A DNA stretch of 64,000 nt. Origin: Streptomyces iakyrus (GTDB lineage Bacteria; Actinomycetota; Actinomycetes; Streptomycetales; Streptomycetaceae). The stretch is taken from positions 62,001 to 126,000 of the forward strand of contig NZ_JNXI01000030.1 of NCBI RefSeq assembly GCF_000717055.1. Direction: 5' to 3'. Position numbers and translations under genes: made by a program. The notes below the pieces were generated by a model. The model did not search any database. It was given only the letters and a program-made list of their open reading frames with translations, and had not been told where the DNA came from. Shown in pieces: positions 33,899 to 43,489 of the stretch. Numbering within the stretch: the stretch's first letter is position 1; each line of letters begins with the position of its first letter.

Positions 33899-34732
33899 TC
33901 ATCGTTCTGCGCCCGCCGAGCGAATCGCGACCTTGGTGACGAACTCTGCGATCGAGTCGTTCACGACCGCCTCTGCCTCGTCCATGATGAAGTGCCCGGC
34001 ATCGCGAACGAGGACGGATCGGAAGTTCGCGATACGACCGGCAAGGTCGTCCAGGTATGGCGTGGAGGTCTCGTCGCTGCGAACATGACGCATTGGGGTT
34101 GTGGCGTCGACGTAGGTCGCCTGCAGGGCGAGGACGGGAACGGTCGGCCCAATGCGGTCGATCGCAGTGTCGTACTCGTTGATGTCCCAGTGCTCGATGG
34201 CCTGACCGTAGCTCACAAGCTCCGGGGCAGGCGTGTGATCGATTTCCGCGAGCATCTTGGCGCGGCCTTTCGCGTCCAGGTCGCTGTGCAAGGCTGCGAA
34301 GGTGTCTCGCAGGAAGCCCTTGAACTGCTCGTCCGCAAGAGCAGCAGGCTTGTCGGTACGATCGGCCCTCCTGCCCCCGTCGAGGAGAACGACACCGAGC
34401 GTGCGATCCGGCCGGTCTGCAGCTATCTGCAGCGCAACGCGGGAACCGAGGCTATGACCGGCCACAACGACATCTCCGAGCTCGAGCGTCTCGATGAGGT
34501 CCTCGATGTCACGCGCCGACTGGTCGATGCTGAAGTCCGCATACTCGCCTGAGGATTCGCCATGACAGCGCTGATCCACGGCGATCACGGTGAACCGATC
34601 GCTCAGCCCGCGTGCCTGCGCGTCAAAGTCGGAACGGTTGCAGAAGCTGCCATGCACGAAGATGATGGCCGGTCGCTTGTCCCCATGGCTGTCGTAGGCG
34701 ATGCGCGCGTCGGGGAAGTCGAGAAATGTCAC
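33899..34732 (-). CDS. alpha/beta-fold hydrolase
   Basis: 277 residues from GTG 34732, with GGAG 9-12 bases upstream; the longer frame to 34852 adds an unlikely Arg-rich leader. The fold is clear: HGSF oxyanion turn at about 29-32, DQRCHGES, nucleophile Ser in GHSLGS, and catalytic His in AGHF near the end. Such enzymes are esterases, epoxide hydrolases or haloperoxidases. No operon partner is obvious. Confidence 0.85.
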   Translation of the reverse strand: MTFLDFPDARIAYDSHGDKRPAIIFVHGSFCNRSDFDAQARGLSDRFTVIAVDQRCHGESSGEYADFSIDQSARDIEDLIETLELGDVVVAGHSLGSRVALQIAADRPDRTLGVVLLDGGRRADRTDKPAALADEQFKGFLRDTFAALHSDLDAKGRAKMLAEIDHTPAPELVSYGQAIEHWDINEYDTAIDRIGPTVPVLALQATYVDATTPMRHVRSDETSTPYLDDLAGRIANFRSVLVRDAGHFIMDEAEAVVNDSIAEFVTKVAIRSAGAER

Positions 34733-34849
34733 TGTTGTGTCTCCAGTTCGAGATGGCGGGCGGCGCGGGTGCCCGCGCGTCAACTCGGTTGCGCGAGCGG
34801 GTTGCTTGTCGAGGCCCTGAAGGTGATGGCCGACTATCTCCTCAGCGGT

Positions 34850-35514
34850 CAATGAGCTGCCGCGAGTTCATTCGACGTCCGTGAGGACCACCTCGCCCAT
34901 CCGGGCGTTGAGCACGCCGGTGAATTTCCTGATGCTCCAGCAAAAGTGCTTCCACCTCTTCGGTGGAGGCGTGCTCGCTGTCGAGCAGCGTCTGCCATGC
35001 CGTTGCCGGGAGCCGCCCGGGTGACACGGAGACGAGGCGGCGCAACGAGGGGAAGGCGGCTGTGGTCACCGAACCGTCCGCGCCGACCTGGAGATCGGCC
35101 GCGGCGTTGGAGAGGATGGTCTCGAAGTCGATGTTGAGGAAGCTCGGCTGGATGACGAACCTTGGCCTCGCTGTGCGAGAGCGGGTGGGTGAGTAAGCCC
35201 TTGAACCGTGCGTTGATCGACACGACCACGGCGCCGAGCTGGTAGGCCGCGAACACGGTCACCGCCCATTCCAGCGGATTCGGCGTTCACAGCGCGATCA
35301 CGTCGCCCTTGCCGATGCCGTAGGCGCTGAGTCCGCCCGCCGCCCTGGCGGTCAGAGAGCGCATCTCGTCGAAGGTGACACGCTGATCCTCGAACACCCA
35401 TCCGCAGCCGCCGGGCCAGCGTTCCGCTGCGGCGTCTATGGCGGCACCGACGGTCAATTCCGTCAACGGCAGCGAAGCTGGAGGCAAAGGCACGGACGTC
35501 ATTGCGAGCGGCAC
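34850..35514 (-). pseudogene. acyl-CoA ligase (AMP-binding) remnant
   Basis: Starting at 35514, the sequence WPGGCGWVFEDQRVTFDEMR and GLSAYGIGKGDVIAL fits the N-terminus of acyl-CoA synthetases. A stop (TGA where TGG is expected) follows, then TPNPLEWAVTVFAAYQLGAVVVSINARF continues in the same frame, matching the family. Further frame changes near 35160 and 34930 follow, and the 3' catalytic half is missing. It is a decayed gene with one nonsense and at least two frameshift lesions. Confidence 0.65.
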
Positions 35515-35823
35515 CTCCCCTCTGGATCGATCGGGAAGCGGCGGCCGTCAGGGTGACCGTCGCTGATGTCGATGTTGGAGTCCAGCAGTACTCACGGGCA
35601 AGAGATTTAGGTTTCTGGCAGTCCCTCTGTCCGCGTACAAGGTCACGCGCAATGACCCGTACAAGGCCACCTACAAAAGTCGGGTGCCACACCGAGGGGG
35701 TCGGCCGATAGCTGCCGAGCCAGGCCGGGCCGTTTCGTTGACTGCTTCCACGGTGTGGGCAGTGTGGACTTGAACCCGACGTATGAAAGGTTCTGGCGTG
35801 GCTGTTGCTCCGCCGGTTCAATG

Positions 35824-36399
35824 TCACCGTGTGTAGAGACCGTCGAGGCGGCCGCGGGCCAGGACCGGGCCCCTCACGGTGGCGAGCACCGTTCGGGGCT
35901 TGGCTGTGTCCAGCGTTGCGCCGCCTACCGCCGAGGTGATGGCGGTGGGCAGGGCGAACAGTTGGAAGACGTACCGGTGCACGCCATGTCCCTTGATCGG
36001 TTCGGGGCCCATGTAGCCGCGGCCCATTGTTGAGCGAAGTACCCGCACTCCCTGGACCGGACTGCCTGCGGCGTTCAGAGCTCCGGTGGGCAACGTGACG
36101 AGATCGGGTTCGAGTAGGGCAGCACAGTGGACGAACGGGGTGCGGGTGGGAGAGTCGATGTCCTCGACGACCAGCAACAGTTCGGCGGTGCCTTCAGGTG
36201 TGTCGTTCCAGGCCAAAGCAGGAGAGCGGTTCTCGCCGCCGGCGCGCTTACCGACGTGAGCTTTAGGGATGACGCTCTCGTGTGCGAAGTTGGCGCTGTG
36301 AAGGCCCAGCACCTCGGGGCCAGCCATGGCGGGGAGGTTCCAGGCCAGATTGGCTTCGCCGGCGCGCTTGTTCTTCAGAAGGGTTCCGAGGATCGTCAC
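35824..36399 (-). CDS. YbhB/YbcL (PEBP) family Raf kinase inhibitor-like protein
   Basis: 191 residues from GTG 36399, with AAGGA upstream; a longer frame adds an implausible Arg/Pro-rich leader. The family hallmarks are VVEDIDSPTRTPFVHCAAL (usually DPDaP...fvHW) and GYMGPEPIKGHGVHRYVFQLFAL (GxxGPxPPxxxxHrYxF). PEBP proteins bind phosphate or lipid headgroups; bacterial members have unclear roles. Pro-to-Ile in the second Pro of PPxxG is notable. It stands alone between remnants. Confidence 0.82.
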   Translation of the reverse strand: MTILGTLLKNKRAGEANLAWNLPAMAGPEVLGLHSANFAHESVIPKAHVGKRAGGENRSPALAWNDTPEGTAELLLVVEDIDSPTRTPFVHCAALLEPDLVTLPTGALNAAGSPVQGVRVLRSTMGRGYMGPEPIKGHGVHRYVFQLFALPTAITSAVGGATLDTAKPRTVLATVRGPVLARGRLDGLYTR

Positions 36400-36515
36400 G
36401 ACAGGTCCTTGTTGTAGTACGCAGGGGTGGGGCTGTTCGGGCGCGTTGCATGCCGAGCTGGCTATGTCGGGCGTGATGCTGCGCGCACGCGGTTGTCGGT
36501 TGGGCCGGTCCCTCA

Positions 36516-36713
36516 TCAGCGGACGGCCGTGAAGTCGGTCGGCCTCGGCCCTGGCAGCCGCGTGCGTTCTGTCAGGGCTCGCAGCCGCTGGGACATCTCG
36601 TTCACGGTCAGGCGGCAACGGCCACCGTGGCCTGGCAGGATCCATTCGAATCGCAGGCGTCCGGCCGTCCTGGCCAAGGAGGCGGCCGACTCGGTGTCAA
36701 CAGCTTGACGCAC
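36516..36713 (-). pseudogene. C-terminal fragment of an MBL-fold hydrolase
   Basis: 65 residues: RLRFEWILPGHGGRCRLTVN followed by EMSQRLRALTERTR and PRPTDFTAVR. This matches the end of metallo-beta-lactamase-fold hydrolases in which the last metal-site His occurs in (L/V)PGHGG. The N-terminal three quarters, including HxHxDH, are absent. It abuts the end of the MFS gene. Confidence 0.5.
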
Positions 36714-36725
36714 AGAGGTATGCGT

Positions 36726-38150
36726 CTACGCGGATGCCCTCCGGGGAATGGTGCGGTCCACGACAGAGACCAGGAGCAGGACCAGGCTGACGCCGATCAT
36801 GATCCAGGCGATGAGGTGGATACCGGAGTCGCTGACACTGGTGTGGAAGACGAGTCCGATGATGGCCGAGGAGGCGATCGAGCCGAAGTATCCGAAGGTG
36901 CGCAACAGGCCGGAGGCAGTGCCGAGTTGCTCGGGTGGGGCCTGGGCGTACAGGGCGGTCTGATTGCCCGCGGCGGCGAATCCCACCGCCAGCCCGAAGA
37001 CGATCGTGATGATCACGACCCAGCCGATCCAGACCGAGGCGCTCAGCGCCAGCACCCCGGCCGCGCCGATCAGGCAGACGGTCGCTGCGGCGATGACGGG
37101 GCCGCGAACGAGGTTGCGTCGGGAAACCGGCGCAATGATCAGTCCGGAGACCAGCGTCATGGGAAGCAACAGCAGACCGGCCTGGGATTCGCTGAGTCCC
37201 CGTACGCCCGAAGCCCACTGGGTGATGCCGTACAGGACCACGTACTGACACAGCAAGGTCAGCCCGTAACGCAGGTAGGTACGGGAGAGCGGCTTGTTGG
37301 CGGCGAGCATCCGGACATCGAGGAAAGGCACCGGCGCGCGCAGCTGCCACCACACCAGGACGATCCACAACGCGACGGAGATGCCCAGCAGGAACCAGTG
37401 CGCGGTGGGCAGGAAGAAAAGGAACAGCAAGAGCGAGGTCATTGCCGCGGCAAAGCCGGCGATGCCACCGACGTCCAGGCGAACGGCCAGCTCACGCAGT
37501 CGGGGCCGATGCTCGAGCGGCCCGTCGGGCGCGACCCAGACCAAGGTGGCGACAAGAGCGAGCAGCGCGACCGGCACATTGACGAAGAACACCGAGCGCC
37601 AGCCGAGCGTGCTGACCAGGAGTCCTCCGACTGGCAATCCGAGAGAGGCGGTGGCGATGCCGGCGATCTGCAGGCCGCCGAGCACACCGCCGGGCGGTCG
37701 GCTCAGGCCCGCGTCGCGCGCCCGGCGCTGGATGAGCAGCATGGCGGTCGGGTAGGCGCAGGAAGTGCCCAGGCCGATCAGGATGCGGCTGACCATCAGC
37801 GTGAGCAGATTTTGGGCAAATCCGCCGAGCAGGCCGCCGGCGGCCACCAGGATGATGCCGGCTATGAACACGCGGCGCGGCCCGAGGACCTCGGCGGTCT
37901 TGCCGGCGGTCGGCTGAGCGACAGCACTGGCCAGATAAAGGGCGATGACCAGAACCGCCGTCTGACCGATCGGCACGCCCAGGCCGTGCGCGATCGGAAT
38001 CAGGGCGGTGGCAATCAGCGAGCTGTTGATGGGGTTGAGGGCCGAGCCGATGAACAAGGGCATGGTGAACCGCCACGAGAACGGGCGGTCCGGCGGGGGT
38101 TCGGTGTCGCGCGGGGCGACGGAGGCGTGTGCATCAGGTGGTACGGGCAT
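36726..38150 (-). CDS. MFS drug-type exporter (DHA2, about 14 membrane segments)
   Basis: 474 residues. The start region contains NPINSSLIATALIPIAHGLG and the signature of drug:H+ antiporters, RILIGLGTSCAYPTAMLLIQRRARD, plus GLPVGGLLVSTLGWRSVFFVNVPVAL (motif C type), with hydrophobic segments throughout. Substrate unknown. A MarR regulator gene begins 31 bases upstream of it in the same direction, so the pair probably forms a drug-responsive efflux unit. Confidence 0.9.
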   Translation of the reverse strand: MPVPPDAHASVAPRDTEPPPDRPFSWRFTMPLFIGSALNPINSSLIATALIPIAHGLGVPIGQTAVLVIALYLASAVAQPTAGKTAEVLGPRRVFIAGIILVAAGGLLGGFAQNLLTLMVSRILIGLGTSCAYPTAMLLIQRRARDAGLSRPPGGVLGGLQIAGIATASLGLPVGGLLVSTLGWRSVFFVNVPVALLALVATLVWVAPDGPLEHRPRLRELAVRLDVGGIAGFAAAMTSLLLFLFFLPTAHWFLLGISVALWIVLVWWQLRAPVPFLDVRMLAANKPLSRTYLRYGLTLLCQYVVLYGITQWASGVRGLSESQAGLLLLPMTLVSGLIIAPVSRRNLVRGPVIAAATVCLIGAAGVLALSASVWIGWVVIITIVFGLAVGFAAAGNQTALYAQAPPEQLGTASGLLRTFGYFGSIASSAIIGLVFHTSVSDSGIHLIAWIMIGVSLVLLLVSVVDRTIPRRASA

Positions 38151-38181
38151 GGCAGCTCCCGGTGGTGTCTGTTAGTTGGTG

Positions 38182-38640
38182 CTAGAGCAGGCCGGCGAGC
38201 CGCTCGATCAACGGGGCTGCGGCGGACAAGGTCTCGATGTCCTTGTCGGTGAAGGAGTCCTTGAGAGCGGCCGTGACCTTGTCGTCCACGGCGTTGCGTC
38301 CCGATTGGATGGCCGTCCGGCCCTCCGCTGTGAGGCTCAGGATCGAGCGGCGTCCGTCCGTGGCGTCCGGGTTGCGCTCGACCAGGCCCAGTGCCTCCAG
38401 GCTCGCGATCGTCGCCCCCATCGCCTGCGGGGTGATCCGCTCTCGCCGGGCCAGGGCCGAGGTCGTCATCGGGCCGAGCCGATCGAGCCGCGACAGCGCG
38501 GTCAGCTGCGGATTGCTCAGATCACCGATCCTCGCCACCTCCTGGAAACGGCGCGTGAACGCGCTGATGGCGATCCGTAGGCGGTTGGCGGTCTCACGGA
38601 CGTCCTGCACCTCGCCGGTGCGGCTCTCAGCGGAACTCAT
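38182..38640 (-). CDS. MarR-family transcriptional regulator
   Basis: 152 residues with the MarR winged helix: LSNPQLTALSRLDRLGPMTTSALARRERITPQAMGATIASLEALGLVERNPDATDGRRS, where DGRRS is the wing. It precedes an MFS exporter in the same orientation, so ligand release probably induces the exporter. A near-palindrome in AT-rich DNA just upstream (38644-38660) is a good operator candidate. Confidence 0.9.
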   Translation of the reverse strand: MSSAESRTGEVQDVRETANRLRIAISAFTRRFQEVARIGDLSNPQLTALSRLDRLGPMTTSALARRERITPQAMGATIASLEALGLVERNPDATDGRRSILSLTAEGRTAIQSGRNAVDDKVTAALKDSFTDKDIETLSAAAPLIERLAGLL

Positions 38641-38643
38641 ATA

Positions 38644-38660
38644 TTAAAGCTAGGCTTAAC
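38644..38660. promoter_or_regulatory. imperfect palindrome, MarR operator candidate
   Basis: TTAAAGCTAGGCTTAAC reads nearly the same on both strands and lies a few bases upstream of the MarR start, in unusually AT-rich DNA for this genome. This fits an autoregulatory MarR site. Confidence 0.5.
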
Positions 38661-38799
38661 AACCCAGGTTTGCAAAACCCAGCCTTCATAAATCCAAGGT
38701 GCCTGGTCCGCACGGTGACCCAGACGTGGGCGCCGACGCGACTGCAGGCGACGATCACCTGCCGGCCTGCGGAGTCGAGACGGTGGACTGGATCGGATG

Positions 38800-39153
38800 C
38801 AGGGTGCGCCAGCCCTTGAACCACCCACCTCGACGCCCTGCTTGACGTACCCGTGCACTCGGCCGTGAGGAGGAGCGATGTCGACGCAGGCCCGGACGTC
38901 GGGGCCGGGCAGCAGTGGGTGGGCCGGGCGAGTTAGGAAGTCGCAGTGCACGCGCCCAAGCGACGGGCTCCAGGTTCACGCCGCAGAAGTCGGTCTCGCC
39001 ACGCATGCTCGCCCACCGCGCGAGCGGCAGCTGGATCTCGAAGCCGGCACAGTCAGCCTTGTGCGCGACCGACCACACGGTCGGCCAGTCGATGCGGTGC
39101 CCGCTCTGGAGCGCATCTCTGGTCTTGAGGCGACGGCGTGACGGACAAGGCAT
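38800..39153 (-). pseudogene. unrecognised gene fragment with a frameshift
   Basis: Reading from 39153, the frame gives HRIDWPTVWSVAHKADCAGFEIQL and GETDFCGVNLEPVAWAR, then loses sense. A second frame continues with CDFLTRPAHPLLPGPDVRAC and VDIAPPHGRVHGYVKQGVEV. Both look like real protein, so one indel near 38945 probably separates them. No family recognised and no clear start or end. Confidence 0.4.
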
Positions 39154-39240
39154 GTGCTAGCCCGTCACGACGTCGGCCATGGGCGGGGCAGCGCGCTTCA
39201 GATGAGAAGGCCCCTGCCGGTCCCCTCATGGGCGTTGCGG

Positions 39241-40830
39241 CTACGCCTCGCTGCCGAGAGCCGATCGCATGAGCTCGGCGATCCGCTCGTAGTGCTGCTC
39301 CGAGGCTTCCTCGTGATACGACGCGTCGAGGACGGTGAACCCGTGGAACGTGTCCGGGAACGTCTCCGAGGTGAACTCGGTACCAGCGTCGGTGAGGATC
39401 CGATCGAGCTTGGCGATCTCCTCCGAAGGCATGAACGGGTCGTCTGCGGCGTGGCCGAAGAAGTAGCTGGCGTTGGTGCCGGCGGCGACGGTTGCGGGAC
39501 TTTCCGGCTTGCCCGAAGCCAGGTGCGGCCCATGGAAGGTCGCGACCGCAGCGACCTGCTCGGGGAGATGTCCGGCGGTCCAGACCGCCAACGGCCCGCT
39601 GAAGCAGTAGCCGACGCAGCCGACCTTGCCAGGCCGTGTGGTGGGCAGCTTCGCCAGAGCGTCCAGGTAGAACTCGGCGTCACTCTCGAGTAGGTCCCTC
39701 GTGAGGTGCGCGCTCCGGTTCAACAGGGTCGTCAGGTGGTCGGGGTTGGCGGCCGACAGCGGTGGGTCCAGCGGTGCGCCTTCCCGGTAGGTCAGGTTGG
39801 GCATCAGAACCGTGTAGCCCGCGTCGGCCACACGCTGGGCCATCGCCATGAACACAGGGCGCACACCCATGACGTCCGTGTACATGAGCACTCCTGGCCA
39901 CGAGGTGGAGTCCGAGCCGCGCGGGGTGAAGACGTAGCAGTCGGCTACGCCGTCGCGGGTTGTCACGTCGACGGTGGCCGCCGGCCGCACAAGGGGCTTC
40001 AGCCGCTTGTTGATCTCACTGTTGGAGGGTTTGGATGTGTTCTCCTCCTCACCGAAGAAGACGCCAAGGCCAATCGTCTGGCCGCCGTCGACGACCACTT
40101 CGGTGCCGGTGACGTAGGCGGAGTCGTCCGAGGCGAGGAACAGCGCGGCCGAAGCCACCTCCTCGGGCTGCCCGACCCTGCCGAGCGGCGATGACCGGAC
40201 CTGCCACTGGATCGAGCTGTTCTTGTCCCGGATGTGTCCCCCGGTGGGCGGAGTGTCGATCAGCCCCGGGACGATGGTGTTGACCCGGATACCGTGCGGG
40301 CCGCCCTCCATCGCCAGGTGCGGCGCGAGCGACGAGACCGCGCCCTTGGCGGATCCGTTCATGCTCAGCGCGACCGCGACGACCCGGCGCGACATGATGG
40401 TGCCGGTGTTGATGATCGAGCCGCCGCCGCGGGCGACGAGGTGCGGCCATGCCGCCCGGGTCGGGAAGACCACGACATCCAGGGCGTTGCGGACGTTGAA
40501 CCGGTAGTCGTCGATGGACCCCGTCATGAAGGGCCCGGTCCTCGTGCCGCCGGCGTTGTTGTAGAGGATGTCGATACCGCCGAACTGTGCGACCGACTCC
40601 TCGACCCACGCGGAAACCTCGTCGTACGAACCGAGGTCCACCGGGGCCTTGGAGAACATTTTCCCGCCGAGTTCCTCGACCATGCGCGCGGTTTCCTCCG
40701 CCCCCTTCACGTCGAGGTCGCATCCCGCTATTGCGGCACCTTCCTTCGCGAAGAGAAGTGCCGCCGCCCTGCCCAGACCTGAACCAGTCCCGGTGATCAG
40801 CGCAATCTTTCCTTCAAGGCGTCCAGTCAC
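39241..40830 (-). CDS. fusion of short-chain dehydrogenase and dienelactone hydrolase
   Basis: 529 residues. Residues 1-265 are an SDR: nucleotide motif TGTGSGLG (14-21), NNAG (91-94) and the C-terminal VTGTEVVVDGGQTIG. The catalytic YxxxK is changed: Lys162 is present but residue 158 is Asn (SMNGSAKGAV), and the catalytic Ser region reads NTGTIMS. Residues about 280-529 are a dienelactone hydrolase-like alpha/beta domain with Cys in GYCFSG, Asp in DDPF and His in FHGF. There is no stop or ribosome site between the domains, so this is a true fusion frame. No neighbouring pathway is evident. Confidence 0.85.
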   Translation of the reverse strand: MTGRLEGKIALITGTGSGLGRAAALLFAKEGAAIAGCDLDVKGAEETARMVEELGGKMFSKAPVDLGSYDEVSAWVEESVAQFGGIDILYNNAGGTRTGPFMTGSIDDYRFNVRNALDVVVFPTRAAWPHLVARGGGSIINTGTIMSRRVVAVALSMNGSAKGAVSSLAPHLAMEGGPHGIRVNTIVPGLIDTPPTGGHIRDKNSSIQWQVRSSPLGRVGQPEEVASAALFLASDDSAYVTGTEVVVDGGQTIGLGVFFGEEENTSKPSNSEINKRLKPLVRPAATVDVTTRDGVADCYVFTPRGSDSTSWPGVLMYTDVMGVRPVFMAMAQRVADAGYTVLMPNLTYREGAPLDPPLSAANPDHLTTLLNRSAHLTRDLLESDAEFYLDALAKLPTTRPGKVGCVGYCFSGPLAVWTAGHLPEQVAAVATFHGPHLASGKPESPATVAAGTNASYFFGHAADDPFMPSEEIAKLDRILTDAGTEFTSETFPDTFHGFTVLDASYHEEASEQHYERIAELMRSALGSEA

Positions 40831-41079
40831 GATTCTTGAATCTCCCTAGCGTCAATGCACATCAGCGTTACTGAAAGCCTTCACTTACGAACGCGATTTA
40901 TGGTTACGCCCAGCACGGGGTGAGCCGAAAGTGCGGGCCCCTCCTCGAGTCGAGGGCCGCTGACGCACCTGCACCTTTGAGACCCGGACGGTCCCGCGCT
41001 GGCCATGTGCCCATCGTCTGCCCGCCGAGCTCGGGTGAGAAGTAACCTGGGTCACTGGTCAACGCGGGAGGGGAGCTGT
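40831..41079. other. gap upstream of the SDR fusion gene
   Basis: Contains the AT-richer stretch ATTTATGGTTACGCC near 40896, and probably the SDR fusion promoter. No gene or terminator is evident. Confidence 0.35.
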
Positions 41080-41255
41080 ACCCGGCGCGGTCGCGTCCCT
41101 CACGGGCACGGTGCGGCACCGGCGGCACCCCGGTGAACGACGCCCGCGTCACTCTCGTCGACGAGGCACGCAACATGGTCGCCATCCACACCACCAAAAC
41201 GGACGGCGGGTGCACCTTCGCGGACCTGTCCGGCCCCACGTACACCGCCTCAGCG
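41080..41255 (+). pseudogene. carboxypeptidase-regulatory-like domain fragment
   Basis: In two frames the plus strand reads LTGTVRH then NDARVTLVDEARNMVAIHTT followed by DGGCTFADLSGPTYTASA. This matches the beta-sandwich domain (V.G..G.P...ARVTLvD..G......T..DG.y.F..L..GtYt) that often ends Streptomyces MFS or surface proteins. It is short and frameshifted, hence a remnant. Confidence 0.4.
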
Positions 41256-41559
41256 CATTGCTCCCCTTGTCTCGGTGCGCTCGACGACCAGTCCCTAAGC
41301 CGCCTCGGTGACACGCGTTAATCGCACATCGAAAACGGAGAACAAGACATCTGCGAGAGATTCGACCCCCATGCACAGGATGTCCCGCAAGGGCAACGTT
41401 CCTTCATGCCGCTCCTGAACGAAACTGCGGTCTGAACCATTTTCACGAAGCCCTATCGCCCCCGCCGGACCACCGGACCCTTGACCGTAGAACACGCCCT
41501 CTGAGCACTCCTCGCCGACGGCGGGGGCACAAGATGCGCGACCGGCCGTACCGCCCCCG

Positions 41560-41900
41560 AGACAATTCCCTTGCCGGAAGACTCGAGCGGGTCGACGACT
41601 GGAAGGGCGTCGTCTCCCTCATCGGCGAGCACGGTCAGGTCGTCGTGGACACGGCGCCGGGGGCGAGGCCAGGCGAGAGACACCGTCGTGGTGCCCCCGA
41701 AGCGACACGCTCGCCATCCGGACGGATCAGGCCGAAGTTGTGGCCGCCACTGTGACCAGGGTCGTCCCGCACGGCAGCGGTCTGGAGGTCGAACTCGCCG
41801 TTCGTATCGCAGACGCTGACAGTTCGGGAGCACGTGATACCCGGCACGTCCCGCGCCCCGGGTGGCAAGGTCACCGTCACCATGCCGTCCACCGTGCGCG
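41560..41900 (+). pseudogene. ABC transporter ATPase TOBE-domain remnant
   Basis: Pieces in different frames: NSLAGRLERVDDWKGVVSLI and VDTAPGARPGE, then DTLAIRTDQAEVVAATVTRV and VPHGSGLEVELAVRIADAD. Together these look like the C-terminal TOBE domains of PotA-like or sulphate/molybdate ATPases. At least two frame changes separate them and the ATPase part is absent. The call is tentative. Confidence 0.35.
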
Positions 41901-42121
41901 CGGTGCCGGCCTGATGACCAGACACGACCCCACCCGCGGATTCCCTCGAACTGGCAACTACGGCTTGTAGGCCTGGCCCCCTGTTCCCCCCACCGCCTCA
42001 TCGACTGCGACGAAGATAGGAGCAAGATCGGCAACCGCGTCGAGGCGTGTGATGTGGTCAGCCAGGCCGGTCACATCCAGCCCTTCTTCCGCCTGTAACG
42101 TTGCGAATACGCCGAAGACCT

Positions 42122-42144
42122 GCAGCCCACCCAGCGTGGGCTGC
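42122..42144. promoter_or_regulatory. 9-bp inverted repeat before the Crp/Fnr gene
   Basis: GCAGCCCAC and its exact complement GTGGGCTGC are separated by five bases, ending just seven bases before the AAAGGAGAG ribosome site of the regulator gene at 42164. It could be an operator, the end of the upstream transcript, or an RNA hairpin affecting translation. Confidence 0.5.
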
Positions 42145-42163
42145 GGCTCGAAAGGAGAGATGC

Positions 42164-42913
42164 ATGGCGCCGAACGGCCGAGGGCTACTCGACAGCTTCG
42201 CCCGCTTCTCGCCTGAGGTCGCCGACGCGTGGCGGAACAGCCACTTCGGCGGCTTCTCACCCGGGGCACGGCAGGCGATGGCGGACACTGCGATCCAGTT
42301 CGACCTCGCCGGCGGTGAGTCGGTGCCGCTTACCTCCACTGCTACCGGGTTTCCTGTCGGCACCTGCCAGCCCGGCCTGGTTGTCGACGGGATGCTGCGC
42401 GTGTACGTGACCTCGCAGCGCCGCCAGGTCACCACCCGGTACGCCGGCCCGGGAGACGCGTTCGGCATTCCCACCCTGATCGAGAGCAACGACAACGCCC
42501 GCATTGAGGCCTCGGCGCAGGCACTCATCGACACACGGCTGCTGTTGTTGTCGCCCGCCACGCTCACCGAACTCGTCAGCCGGGACCTCAGCGTCGCACA
42601 GGCCACTATCACGGGGCTCCAGAGTTCACTGCGCGACAACCTATCCCTCGTGGCGGAGAACGTGATCTGGCCACTGCGCCAGCGCCTCGCGCGGCACCTG
42701 CTGGACCTGGCCGTGCGGGAGGGCCCGGACGTCGTGGTCCCCGCCACCGTGCAGACGATCGCCGACGCGACGGGCACCGTGCGCGAGGTCGTGTTTCGAC
42801 TGCTCAAGGAGATGCGCGAAAGCCGTCTCGTCGAGCGTCGCAAAGGCCCCCTTGTGCTGCTCGACCTGCACGCGCTCCATCAGATCGCGATGGGTGATCC
42901 GGACGGGGTGTGA
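42164..42913 (+). CDS. Crp/Fnr-family transcriptional regulator
   Basis: 249 residues from ATG 42164, with AAAGGAGAG at the ribosome site. The N-terminal half is a cyclic-nucleotide-type sensor barrel (VVDGMLRVYVTSQRRQVTTRYAGPGDAFG), then a dimer helix, and the C-terminus has a Crp helix-turn-helix (ATVQTIADATGTVREVVFRLLKEMRESRLVERR). Only one Cys (CQPG) is seen, so it is not a typical Fnr iron-sulphur sensor. Targets unknown. Confidence 0.88.
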   Translation: MAPNGRGLLDSFARFSPEVADAWRNSHFGGFSPGARQAMADTAIQFDLAGGESVPLTSTATGFPVGTCQPGLVVDGMLRVYVTSQRRQVTTRYAGPGDAFGIPTLIESNDNARIEASAQALIDTRLLLLSPATLTELVSRDLSVAQATITGLQSSLRDNLSLVAENVIWPLRQRLARHLLDLAVREGPDVVVPATVQTIADATGTVREVVFRLLKEMRESRLVERRKGPLVLLDLHALHQIAMGDPDGV

Positions 42914-43489
42914 CCCTGCGCGAGGTCACCGGCCCGCGCCCGGATGGCATGTGCGGACCGGGAGTTGACGGCGATGGTGAGGCGGAGCAGGCGCCGACTG
43001 TCCGACCGGCAGCCGACCCCACCACCTACTCCCGTAACCAGGCAACCTATGCCGAACATGGCATGGCGGGGCTGGTGCGACGCGCCACCCCGGCCGGTGC
43101 CTGCGAGACGGGGTTGATCGGCGACTTCCACCCTCGCCACCGCCCTGCCATCGGGGCGCGGACCCTGACCGAAAGGCTCCTCAAGGTGGTTCGCTATGGA
43201 CAACGGACAGCGAGAAACCCTGTCCATAACTTCGGCTCGAACGCGAGCCCGCCAGGCAGCGCCCCCTGCCCGGGCACGCTGTCGCGGCTTGCGCCAGCAT
43301 CGGTTCCACAGGCGGGCGAAGCCCCATACATCCGTTCTACGGCGCAGGTGAGGGCTCCGCGACCTCGGATAACGACGCTGGCCGACCGGGCATGAGGCGA
43401 ACCGCGATCCACGATCACAAAGTTCCGCGCAAGGGCTTCACGTCGTATGTCCTGCGGAACGCCCAACAGCTTTGGCGGCGGATGCGCAC
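42914..43489. other. decayed stretch with a possible transposase trace
   Basis: No gene is well supported. A plus-strand piece reads TTYSRNQATYAEHGMAGLVRR, which resembles the helix-turn-helix start of Mu/IS481-like transposases (YxRWxxRYxxxGxxGLxDR), but no catalytic DDE region follows. The rest is low-complexity. It may mark an old insertion at the edge of the conjugative element. Confidence 0.35.

Noticed and set aside
36627..38252. 541-codon open frame opposite the MFS exporter gene
   Set aside because: Low-complexity Gly/Asp/Arg composition; the minus-strand MFS has membrane segments and motifs.
42910..43395. 161-codon plus-strand frame after the Crp/Fnr gene
   Set aside because: Only a short transposase-like trace is visible; the rest is low-complexity with no ribosome site.
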